DNA from: Chloroflexota bacterium
GTDB lineage: Bacteria > Chloroflexota > Limnocylindria > Limnocylindrales > Limnocylindraceae
Length of the DNA: 9,982 nt
Assembly (NCBI GenBank): GCA_009692905.1
Contig: SHYI01000029.1
Location: forward strand, 1 to 9,982
Direction of reading: 5' to 3'
Shown one piece after another: positions 1-5,285 of the stretch. A model generated the notes under the pieces. That model did not search any database. It had not been told where the DNA came from and saw only the letters and a program-made list of their open reading frames with translations. A program made the position numbers and the translations under genes. How positions within the stretch are numbered: the first letter of the stretch is position 1; every line of letters begins with the position of its first letter.

Positions 1-581
1 AAGAGATCGCTCTCGGTCTCATCCTTGAAGGTCGTCTCCATGATTCCCGCGCGCGTGCAGCCGAGTCCGTTGGCGTACGCCATGACGCGAGCACGTGCGG
101 TGCCGCTCGCCTCTTGTCCAACGGCGAAGAGTGCGGGCACACCGCCGCCGGAAACGTAGACGGAACGCACGAGGTGGCCTGGCCCCTTCGGTGCGATCAT
201 GCCAACGTCAGTTCCTTCGGCTGGCTTAATGCGACCGAAATGAATGTTGAAGCCGTGTGCGAAGAGGAGGAGCGCACCCTTCTTCAAGTTCGATGCAATC
301 TCTGTGTCGTAGAGCGCCTTCTGCGCCGTGTCTGGCGCGGCGATCATCACCACATCGGCGCGCTTCGTCGCCTCGGCGGCGGTGAAGACCTCAAAGCCGT
401 CAGCGGCGGCAACGGCGCGGCTCTTCGAGCCTTCCTTGAGACCGATGATGACGGTGAGCCCCGACTCCTTCAGGTTGCGAGCGTGGGCGTGCCCTTGGCT
501 GCCGTACCCGATCACGGCGATGATCTGGCCCTTCAGGGCCTCGATTGGCGCCTCGGCGCTGTAGTACATCTTTACGCTCAT
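1..581 (-). CDS. ilvC: Ketol-acid reductoisomerase, N-terminal part (runs off the window)
   Basis: This enzyme converts acetolactate (or acetohydroxybutyrate) to the dihydroxy acid with NADPH and Mg2+, the second common step of valine and isoleucine synthesis. I translated the minus strand from the ATG at 581-579 and obtained 193 codons before the window ends. Visible features are the Rossmann NADP-binding motif GYGSQGHAHARNL (residues 25-37), the cofactor-selecting loop GLKEGSKS (47-54), the catalytic histidine in AHGFN (H109), the APKGPGH stretch (129-135), and the start of the knotted C-terminal domain at ETTFKDETESDLF (181-193), where D191 is the expected first Mg ligand. The start overlaps the ilvN stop as ATGA (578-581), with GAGGAG about a dozen bases upstream. 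It is the third gene of ilvBNC and presumably depends on the ilvB leader for expression. It looks like class I (short form), but the C-terminus is not visible. Confidence 0.96.
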   Translation of the reverse strand, partial: MSVKMYYSAEAPIEALKGQIIAVIGYGSQGHAHARNLKESGLTVIIGLKEGSKSRAVAAADGFEVFTAAEATKRADVVMIAAPDTAQKALYDTEIASNLKKGALLLFAHGFNIHFGRIKPAEGTDVGMIAPKGPGHLVRSVYVSGGGVPALFAVGQEASGTARARVMAYANGLGCTRAGIMETTFKDETESDL

Positions 582-1135
582 CGCTTCACCTGCTCCTCAA
601 TTGACCCGCTGCCGCGGGACATCACTACTGAGCCGGTTCGCACCAGCTCCTTGATTCCGAACTCCCGAAGGAGCTCGACCAACGTGTCGATCTCGGTTGG
701 CTCCCCAACCGCCTCGACGATCACCGCCTCATCACCAAGGTCGACCACCTTGGAGCGATGCATCTCCGCCACGCTCACGATCTCGGGGCGCGTCCGCTTG
801 GTTGCGCGCACCTTGATCAGGGCGAATTCGTGCTCAACGATCGACTCGTCGGTCACATCTTGCACCTTCAGCACATCAATCAGCTTGTAGAGCTGCTTCG
901 CAGCCTGCTCCACGTGGACCTCGTCGCCCACGATCGTGAGCGTCATGCGCGACGTGTCGCTGCGCTCCGTCACCGAGACGGCGAGTGACTCAATGTTGAA
1001 GTTACGCGCGCGCATCAGGCTCGCCACGCGATTCAGCACACCCGGCTTGTTGTTGACGATTGCCACGATCAGGTGGCGACGCTCCTCACCAGATCCCGGA
1101 AGTGATCGTGCCGTCGTTGGAGTCGCCGGCGTCAC
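578..1135 (-). CDS. ilvN: Acetohydroxyacid synthase small (regulatory) subunit
   Basis: This is the regulatory subunit that activates the IlvB catalytic subunit and confers feedback inhibition by valine. The 185-residue product has an N-terminal ACT domain (about 20-93) with NNKPGVLNRVASL followed by NFNIESLAV, then a C-terminal ALS-type domain (about 100-175) with EHEFALIKV and EMHRSKVVDLG. Residues N29, G32 and N47 line up with the valine-site positions N11, G14 and N29 of E. coli IlvH, so feedback sensitivity is likely retained. This is an alignment by eye. The start is GTG at 1135-1133, overlapping the ilvB TGA as GTGA. The next in-frame Met (residue 41) falls inside the ACT domain, so it cannot be the start. 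The first 18 residues are a Pro/Thr-rich extension. Translation is probably coupled to ilvB upstream and ilvC downstream, both through 4-base overlaps. Confidence 0.96.
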   Translation of the reverse strand: MTPATPTTARSLPGSGEERRHLIVAIVNNKPGVLNRVASLMRARNFNIESLAVSVTERSDTSRMTLTIVGDEVHVEQAAKQLYKLIDVLKVQDVTDESIVEHEFALIKVRATKRTRPEIVSVAEMHRSKVVDLGDEAVIVEAVGEPTEIDTLVELLREFGIKELVRTGSVVMSRGSGSIEEQVKR

Positions 1136-3030
1136 TTCGCACCGCCGCTGGTCGGATCCATTGGATCCACACGCGGGCCACCGTCTCCCTCAGTGATGTC
1201 TTCGCCATCATCGCCCCACTTGTCGATCAGGTCGGAGAGGCCCTTCCCTGCCGGCATCATCGGGTAGACGTTCTGCCGCTCGGCGATCTCAAACCAGATC
1301 AGCGCTGGGCCATCAGCGGCGAGCGCTGCGGTAACCGCAGCATCAACCTCTTCTGGCTTGGAAACCTTCCACGCAGGGAGGCCGTACGCCTCACACAACT
1401 TCAGGTAATCCGGTCCCGCTAACTCCTCTGAGTGGTAGTTCCCGCCATACACGATCTCTTGCCACTGGCGAATCATGCCGAGCTTCTTGTTGTCCATCAG
1501 TGCGATCTTTACGGGGATGCGCTCTTGCACGATGGTTGCCAACTCCTGCAGGGTCATCTGGAACCCGCCATCGCCAGCGATTGCCCACGAGACCTTGCCT
1601 GGTACCGCAACGGCCGCACCCATTGCCGCGGGGAGGGCGAAGCCCATGGTGCCGAGTCCGCCCGACGAGAGGTGCGAGTTGGCACGGCGGAACCCGCCGT
1701 AGCGAGCGACCCACATCTGGTTCTGGCCAACGTCGGCGGTGAGGTTGGCATCGAAGTTTGAGCCTGCTGCAACGCGCTCAACAACGAAGTCGGCTGAGAG
1801 CACCCCGTCACGGAAGCCGCCGGAGCCGTGCCACGACGAGGCTTCGCTCTCGGTGCGCCACGTTGCAAGTTCGGCAAAGTAGTCGACTCGAGTGGTTGGA
1901 TCCACCTTGGTGACGAGCGGAAGCAGCGCATCAAGCACGTGCTTCGCATCGCCCACGATTGGCAGATCGGCGACGACGTTCTTGCCGATCTCTGCTGGGT
2001 CAATATCGATGTGCACGATCTTCGCCTTCGGCGCATAGGTGCGCACGTTCCCCGTCACGCGGTCGTCGAAGCGCATGCCGATACCAATCAGAAGATCAGC
2101 CGACTGAATCGCACGGTTCACATGCTTCCAGCCGTGCATTCCCATGTAGCCGTAGGCGAGTGGATCAGTCTCATCGATCACGCCGATACCGAGCAGTGTC
2201 CAGGTGATCGGAATCTGCGCCGCGCGCGCCAGCTCGAGCAGCTCGCGCTCTGCACGAGCGATCAGCACACCGTGCCCCGCAAGGATGACCGGACGCTTTG
2301 CACCAGCGATCGCCTCGGCGAGCAGCTTGATCTGACGTGGATGGCCATCGAGCTTCGGCTTATAGCCAGGGAGCCCCGCCTCAACCTCTGCGGCCGAAGG
2401 ATGCGTCGCCGTGGTCTGGCCCATCAGCGCATCTTTGGTGATGTCAACGTGCACCGGTCCAGGTCGTCCGCTGCGCGCAAGGTGGAATGCCTCAGCAATC
2501 ACGTGCGGAATCTCATCGGCGCTGCGCACCAGATAGTTGTGCTTCGTCATTGGCAGCGTAATGCCGGTGATGTCGATCTCTTGGAAGGCGTCCTTGCCGA
2601 TGAGGGCATTTGGAACGTTCCCCGTGATCACCACAAGCGGCACGGAGTCGAGCATTGCGGTGCCGATGCCGGTGACGAGGTTGGTGGCACCAGGGCCAGA
2701 GGTGCCCAAGCACACTCCAACGTTGCCAGAGGCGCGTGCGTAGCCATCAGCCGCGTGCGAGGCAGCCTGCTCGTGACGGACCAAGATGTGGCGGAGCTCG
2801 GGGTGATCAACGAGCACGTCATAGAGTGGAAGGATCACGCCACCTGGATAGCCCCAGATGGTGTCGCTCCCCTGCAGCAGGATCGCCTCGCAGAGTGCGT
2901 CGGCGCCGATGCGTGGGCGTACGCCGTCACGAGCGGTGATGCGGGCATCGCGCAACATGTCACGTCGCGCGCGCTCTGCAGCACTCGCGGCCGGAGTTCC
3001 TGCGCCTGGTACGTGACCTGCCTGTGTCAT
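1132..3030 (-). CDS. ilvB: Acetohydroxyacid synthase large (catalytic) subunit
   Basis: This ThDP-dependent enzyme condenses two pyruvates to acetolactate, or pyruvate plus 2-ketobutyrate to acetohydroxybutyrate, the committed BCAA step. The 632-residue product has the three expected domains. The Pyr domain (about 42-205) has GYPGG, the catalytic Glu in RHEQAA (E87) and GTSGPGATN (109-117). The central domain (about 230-370) has RFDDRVTG (320-327). The PP domain (about 410-590) has DVGQNQMW (433-440), SSGGLGTMGFALPAA (455-469) and GDGGF (487-491). The ThDP/Mg motif ends in DN (513-514) rather than the usual NN, and GQNQ replaces the common GQHQ; the second Asn, the metal ligand, is kept. About 40 N-terminal residues precede the conserved domain. 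The ATG at 3030 is preceded by AAGGGGG at good spacing and lies just after a T-tract terminator. It is the first enzyme gene of ilvBNC. Confidence 0.97.
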   Translation of the reverse strand: MTQAGHVPGAGTPAASAAERARRDMLRDARITARDGVRPRIGADALCEAILLQGSDTIWGYPGGVILPLYDVLVDHPELRHILVRHEQAASHAADGYARASGNVGVCLGTSGPGATNLVTGIGTAMLDSVPLVVITGNVPNALIGKDAFQEIDITGITLPMTKHNYLVRSADEIPHVIAEAFHLARSGRPGPVHVDITKDALMGQTTATHPSAAEVEAGLPGYKPKLDGHPRQIKLLAEAIAGAKRPVILAGHGVLIARAERELLELARAAQIPITWTLLGIGVIDETDPLAYGYMGMHGWKHVNRAIQSADLLIGIGMRFDDRVTGNVRTYAPKAKIVHIDIDPAEIGKNVVADLPIVGDAKHVLDALLPLVTKVDPTTRVDYFAELATWRTESEASSWHGSGGFRDGVLSADFVVERVAAGSNFDANLTADVGQNQMWVARYGGFRRANSHLSSGGLGTMGFALPAAMGAAVAVPGKVSWAIAGDGGFQMTLQELATIVQERIPVKIALMDNKKLGMIRQWQEIVYGGNYHSEELAGPDYLKLCEAYGLPAWKVSKPEEVDAAVTAALAADGPALIWFEIAERQNVYPMMPAGKGLSDLIDKWGDDGEDITEGDGGPRVDPMDPTSGGAK

Positions 3031-3050
3031 CGATCCCCCTTCACTTCGTT

Positions 3051-3080
3051 AATAAAAAACCCCGCCTCTTCGGCGGGGCT
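3051..3080 (-). terminator. Intrinsic terminator just upstream of ilvB (attenuator terminator)
   Basis: Read on the minus strand, arm CCCCGCC (3078-3072), loop GAAGA (3071-3067) and arm GGCGGGG (3066-3060) form a perfect 7-bp GC stem. Six Ts (3059-3054) and then ATT follow. The stem can be extended by G:U and A:U pairs with bases 3079-3080. The T-tract exists only on the minus strand, so this terminates leftward transcription heading into ilvB. It ends about 20 bases before the ilvB ATG, with the ilvB ribosome site between. A strong terminator immediately in front of a biosynthetic operon, with no gene stop near it, implies conditional readthrough. It could also trim readthrough from the upstream oxidoreductase gene. 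Confidence 0.88.
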
Positions 3081-3140
3081 CTGAAGTTTCCTTCGGGCGG
3101 TATCTCCGCGCCTCTGGTCTCCTCAGCCCCGCCGGGGCTG
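3071..3140 (-). promoter_or_regulatory. Alternative RNA pairing region of the ilvB attenuator (antiterminator)
   Basis: Three pairings on the minus-strand RNA compete. Pair 1:2 is CAGCCCC (3140-3134) with GGGGCTG (3130-3124), loop GGC, inside the last codons and stop of the leader ORF. Pair 2:3 is CGGCGGGGCT (3134-3125) with AGCCCCGCCG (3080-3071), a perfect 10-bp antiterminator. Pair 3:4 is the terminator. Segment 2 thus carries the same GGCGGGG sequence as the terminator's 3' arm, and only one of the pairings can hold segment 3. A ribosome stalled on Leu/Ile codons 32-34 would cover segment 1 and free segment 2 for 2:3, allowing readthrough. A ribosome reaching the stop would cover segment 2, letting the terminator form. 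An upstream hairpin, AGCAACC/GGTTGCT (3164-3145), also encloses Leu codons 29-30. The complementarities are seen directly; the mechanism is inferred. Confidence 0.8.
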
Positions 3141-3242
3141 AATAAGCAACCCGAGTAGGTTGCTAATGCCCCCAATGAGGGCGGCAAAGAGCACAAGAAG
3201 ACCACCGAGAACCGGGGTCAAGAGCGTTGCGCTATCTGTCAT
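3123..3242 (-). CDS. Leu/Ile/Val-rich leader peptide of ilvB operon
   Basis: This is a 39-codon ORF, ATG at 3242-3240 and TGA at 3125-3123, lying 92 bases upstream of ilvB. It has 11 Leu, 3 Ile and 2 Val codons, with clusters LL (7-8), LLVL (15-18), LI (22-23) and LLGLLI (29-34), then QPRRG and the stop. The last cluster sits immediately before the RNA pairing region, which is where a stall must occur to control a terminator. Leu codons are CTC, CTT, TTG and CTA with no CTG, and all three Ile codons are ATT, unlike the CTG/CTC and ATC preference of neighbouring genes. No Shine-Dalgarno is visible; an extended -10 ends 6 bases before the ATG, so the transcript is probably leaderless. The peptide could also fold as one membrane helix (about 7-34) with a basic C-terminal tail, so a small membrane protein is the alternative reading. 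Confidence 0.8.
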   Translation of the reverse strand: MTDSATLLTPVLGGLLVLFAALIGGISNLLGLLIQPRRG

Positions 3243-3248
3243 GTGGGC

Positions 3249-3277
3249 AGCCTACCAGAGCCTGTGTAGGCGATCAA
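3249..3277 (-). promoter_or_regulatory. Promoter of the ilvB leader / ilvBNC operon
   Basis: On the minus strand there is TTGATC (3277-3272), a 17-base spacer, then TAGGCT (3254-3249) preceded by TGG, giving an extended -10 of the TAnnnT type. Six bases (GCCCAC) separate the -10 from the leader ATG, so the predicted start site is the A of that ATG. The 12 bases CTCTGGTAGGCT (3260-3249) are identical to those before leuC. The -35 overlaps the stop codon of the upstream oxidoreductase gene. The start site is inferred from spacing only. Confidence 0.62.
3250..3271. repeat. Short inverted repeat over the ilvB leader promoter
   Basis: Arms GCCTAC (3250-3255) and GTAGGC (3266-3271) are a perfect 6-bp inverted repeat with a 10-base centre. 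It covers most of the -10 and the spacer, a plausible operator position. The equivalent leuC promoter region lacks the second arm, so it is not a shared site. It may be chance. Confidence 0.3.
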
Positions 3278-4536
3278 AGAACGTCGCGTGATCGCGAGGC
3301 CATCGGTCGGCCCACACGGAGCGGCTCTTCGGCTGCTGCGGCGCGCCCCAACAGCAGGTCGACGGTACGGCGGGCCCCGCCGGCGCTACACATGACCCCG
3401 TGACCCGAGTAGCCCGTGTTCACGAAGAGCCCCGCCTGATCGGTTGGCCCAAGGAAGGGTCGATGATCTGGGGTGTATTCATATTGTCCCGCCTGGAGGC
3501 GCCACGCCGGCGGACCGTCGCGCCAGACATCGCGCCAGAAGGGCGCCAGTAGGGCGAGCGATGTTGGTGATGCTGGATCGAGCAGCGCGTGGGCCATCGC
3601 CTCGTCGGTCGGCACCTCGAGGAGCGGCTCACCCACAGGCGTCGTCGGGTCGGTGCGCAGCGCGAATGCCCCAGCGAGGGCCGGTCGCCAGTGCGATCCC
3701 GTCTCATCATCGATCGTCATCGGCCCTGACTGATCAATCACCGGCAGGTTTGGCATGACCAGCTTCTGGCGAATCGTGGGCGCGATCGGCAGATCGAGAG
3801 CGGCGAGCTTGGCGATGACGCCACTCCACGGCCCGGCGGCGATCACCGTGTGCGGCGCATGCACTACCCCACGGTTTGTCGTTACCCCCGTAACGCCGCC
3901 GCTCGCATCCCGCACAAATCCGGTGACCGTTGTCTCCAGTGCATAGGTTGCATGGCCAGAACCACTGGCGCCACTAATGTGCGCCGCGTGTGACGACGCC
4001 GCCGCATATCCGTGAGTGAGTGCCACCTGATCAATGAAGCCGTCGCCAGCGCGGAAGCGCACCTGTCGAATCTCTGGAGAGAGGTACGACCAGCGAGCAC
4101 GCGCCTCGTCACCACTCAACAGCTCCACATCGGTGAGGCCGAACGTTCGTTGCAGAGCAACGAGTTCTCGCCCCTTCGCAGCACTCGCCTCGGTGCGGCT
4201 GCAGAAGAGATACCCCTGCTGACGAATGTCGAGGTTCCATCCCGTGAGCCCCGACTCTTCGGCAAAGTTCAGATAGAGGTCCAAGCCCTCTTGTACGAGC
4301 GCAAGCTCATCGGCGTTGTCGTGCTGCAAGCGAAACGCACCCGTTGATGCGGCGGTCGTGAGCGATGCGATGCTGCTGCGGCGCTCAATGACGAGAACTT
4401 GGAGTCCGGCGCGCGCCGCAAAGTACGCCGTCGCCGCGCCTGCAACGCCTGCGCCAATAACGACGAGGTCAACACTTGCGGGAAGCTCTCCGTCGCTACG
4501 GTCGTAGGTTGAGAGAGCGCTGTTGTCGACGATCAC
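3274..4536 (-). CDS. FAD-dependent oxidoreductase, DAO (D-amino-acid/sarcosine oxidase-like) family
   Basis: This is a 420-residue flavoprotein of the DAO superfamily, which oxidises amines or amino acids (D-amino acids, sarcosine, glycine and similar). The N-terminal dinucleotide fold is VDLVVIGAGVAGAATA (22-37), with an acidic residue at the end of the second strand (E51) expected to bind the ribose. It is followed by ASTGAFRL (63-70), AAGPWS (233-238) and the family C-terminus YTPDHRPFLG (354-363) and NTGYSGHG (373-380), which closes over the flavin. There is no signal peptide or membrane helix, so it is probably cytosolic. I chose the GTG at 4536-4534: it overlaps the aldolase TGA as GTGA and puts the FAD motif about 22 residues in. 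The open frame continues further upstream, but only through the aldolase gene in another frame. The substrate cannot be read from the sequence. It appears co-transcribed with the aldolase. Confidence 0.86.
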   Translation of the reverse strand: MIVDNSALSTYDRSDGELPASVDLVVIGAGVAGAATAYFAARAGLQVLVIERRSSIASLTTAASTGAFRLQHDNADELALVQEGLDLYLNFAEESGLTGWNLDIRQQGYLFCSRTEASAAKGRELVALQRTFGLTDVELLSGDEARARWSYLSPEIRQVRFRAGDGFIDQVALTHGYAAASSHAAHISGASGSGHATYALETTVTGFVRDASGGVTGVTTNRGVVHAPHTVIAAGPWSGVIAKLAALDLPIAPTIRQKLVMPNLPVIDQSGPMTIDDETGSHWRPALAGAFALRTDPTTPVGEPLLEVPTDEAMAHALLDPASPTSLALLAPFWRDVWRDGPPAWRLQAGQYEYTPDHRPFLGPTDQAGLFVNTGYSGHGVMCSAGGARRTVDLLLGRAAAAEEPLRVGRPMASRSRDVL

Positions 4537-5219
4537 GCGGGGTGTCCGGCGGCCTCGCGAGCTGCGCGCAACCGGGCGGCGATCGCCGCTGCGCTGCGCG
4601 GGTCCGCGCCATCGAGGAGCCGCGGCCCAACGCCGAACCCAGCGGCACCAGCGGCCACCAGTGCGGCGATCTCGTCGAGCCCTACGTTCGTTGGCACGAT
4701 CTTGCTCGTTGGGCTCGGTGCCAACGTTGCGCGAATAAATGCTGGCGCGTTGATCGCCGCCGCGGGGAAGAGCTTCACGTAGGTTGCGCCAGATCGTTCG
4801 GCGAGGCTGATCTCGGTTGGCGTGAAGGCACCGGGGAGCCAATCGACTCCGGCGGCGGTGGCGGCGGCGCCAGTCGCGGGGTCGGTGATTGGCGAGACGA
4901 GGAATCGTGCGCCGGCATCGATCATGCGCTGCGCCGTCGCAGCGTCGTACACGCTACCCGCGCCAACTGCGAGGGTTGGGTGACTGGAGCGTAGGGAGGC
5001 GATCGCGGCGGTCACCGCAGCCTCGGCCCCCTCGCCGCGCAAGAAGAGTTCGAGCGCTGGCACACCGGCATCGAGCGCAGCGTCAGCCCATGCCGACAAG
5101 ACCGCGGCATCCTGCGCAGCGACCGCCGGAAGGATTCCGACGCGCGAGAAGAGTGGGCCAAATACCTTCGCTTCCATGGCGGCAGTATCCCACGCTGCCC
5201 GCGCCTGGTCGGCACGCAT
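4533..5219 (-). CDS. KDPG/KHG-type (Eda family) class I aldolase
   Basis: The product is related to 2-dehydro-3-deoxy-6-phosphogluconate / 4-hydroxy-2-oxoglutarate aldolase, which releases pyruvate through a lysine Schiff base. The 228 residues carry the family pattern. ALELFLR (55-61) supplies the catalytic Glu (E57) and an Arg (R61). GAGSV (86-90) matches the GAGT strand. VSPITDP (108-114) and the Schiff-base lysine in YVKLFPAA (K149) follow, then PTNVGL (176-181) and GVGPRLL (196-202). The usual PTGGI and GGSW phosphate-site motifs are altered, so the substrate may not be KDPG itself. The start at 5219 has GAGGG close upstream. The Met at 5177 (residue 15) would give 214 residues, close to E. 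coli Eda (213), and has an extended -10-like sequence before it, so it is a real alternative. It is divergent from leuC across 66 bases and overlaps the oxidoreductase gene by 4 bases. Confidence 0.86.
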   Translation of the reverse strand: MRADQARAAWDTAAMEAKVFGPLFSRVGILPAVAAQDAAVLSAWADAALDAGVPALELFLRGEGAEAAVTAAIASLRSSHPTLAVGAGSVYDAATAQRMIDAGARFLVSPITDPATGAAATAAGVDWLPGAFTPTEISLAERSGATYVKLFPAAAINAPAFIRATLAPSPTSKIVPTNVGLDEIAALVAAGAAGFGVGPRLLDGADPRSAAAIAARLRAAREAAGHPA

Positions 5220-5267
5220 TCACCCTCTTCTACAGTGGTGGCTCGCGGGGCTAGGGTGAGTTTCGCC

Positions 5268-5285
5268 CTCTGGTAGGCTCGCTCT
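5268..5285 (+). promoter_or_regulatory. Extended -10 promoter of leuCD-ilvD, predicted leaderless
   Basis: CTCTGGTAGGCT (5268-5279) contains TGG followed by TAGGCT, a TAnnnT-type extended -10. Six bases (CGCTCT) separate it from the leuC ATG at 5286, and there is no Shine-Dalgarno. No convincing -35 lies 16-18 bases upstream (about CTAGGG at 5251-5256). The same 12-mer with the same 6-base gap precedes the ilvB leader ORF. The rest of the 66-base divergent gap (5220-5285) holds no other clear site apart from the possible ribosome site of the aldolase gene. Confidence 0.6.

Noticed and set aside
114..890. 258-codon plus-strand open frame at the left end
   Set aside because: It lies antisense to ilvC and ilvN, whose conserved motifs are on the minus strand. 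Its translation is low complexity with no recognisable domain; long antisense frames are common at this GC content.
1828..3084. 418-codon plus-strand open frame
   Set aside because: It is antisense to ilvB throughout and runs through the ilvB terminator. The translation is rich in Arg and His with no family features.
3124..3140. CAGCCCC/GGGGCTG hairpin as a terminator for the oxidoreductase gene
   Set aside because: No T-tract follows on either strand. It sits inside the leader ORF and fits better as a competing attenuator hairpin.
3031..3242. T-box or metabolite riboswitch upstream of ilvB
   Set aside because: The region is short and filled by the leader ORF. No T-box-like conserved segment or specifier stem is visible, and the predicted transcript has no 5' untranslated part.
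4537..4842. N-terminal extension of the oxidoreductase frame to 4842
   Set aside because: It would overlap the aldolase gene by over 300 bases in another frame and is Arg-rich with no domain. The GTG at 4536 gives a normal family length.
5220..5285. Second attenuator in front of leuC
   Set aside because: The predicted start site is at the leuC ATG, leaving no room for a leader. There is an AGGG/CCCT inverted repeat, but no T-tract.
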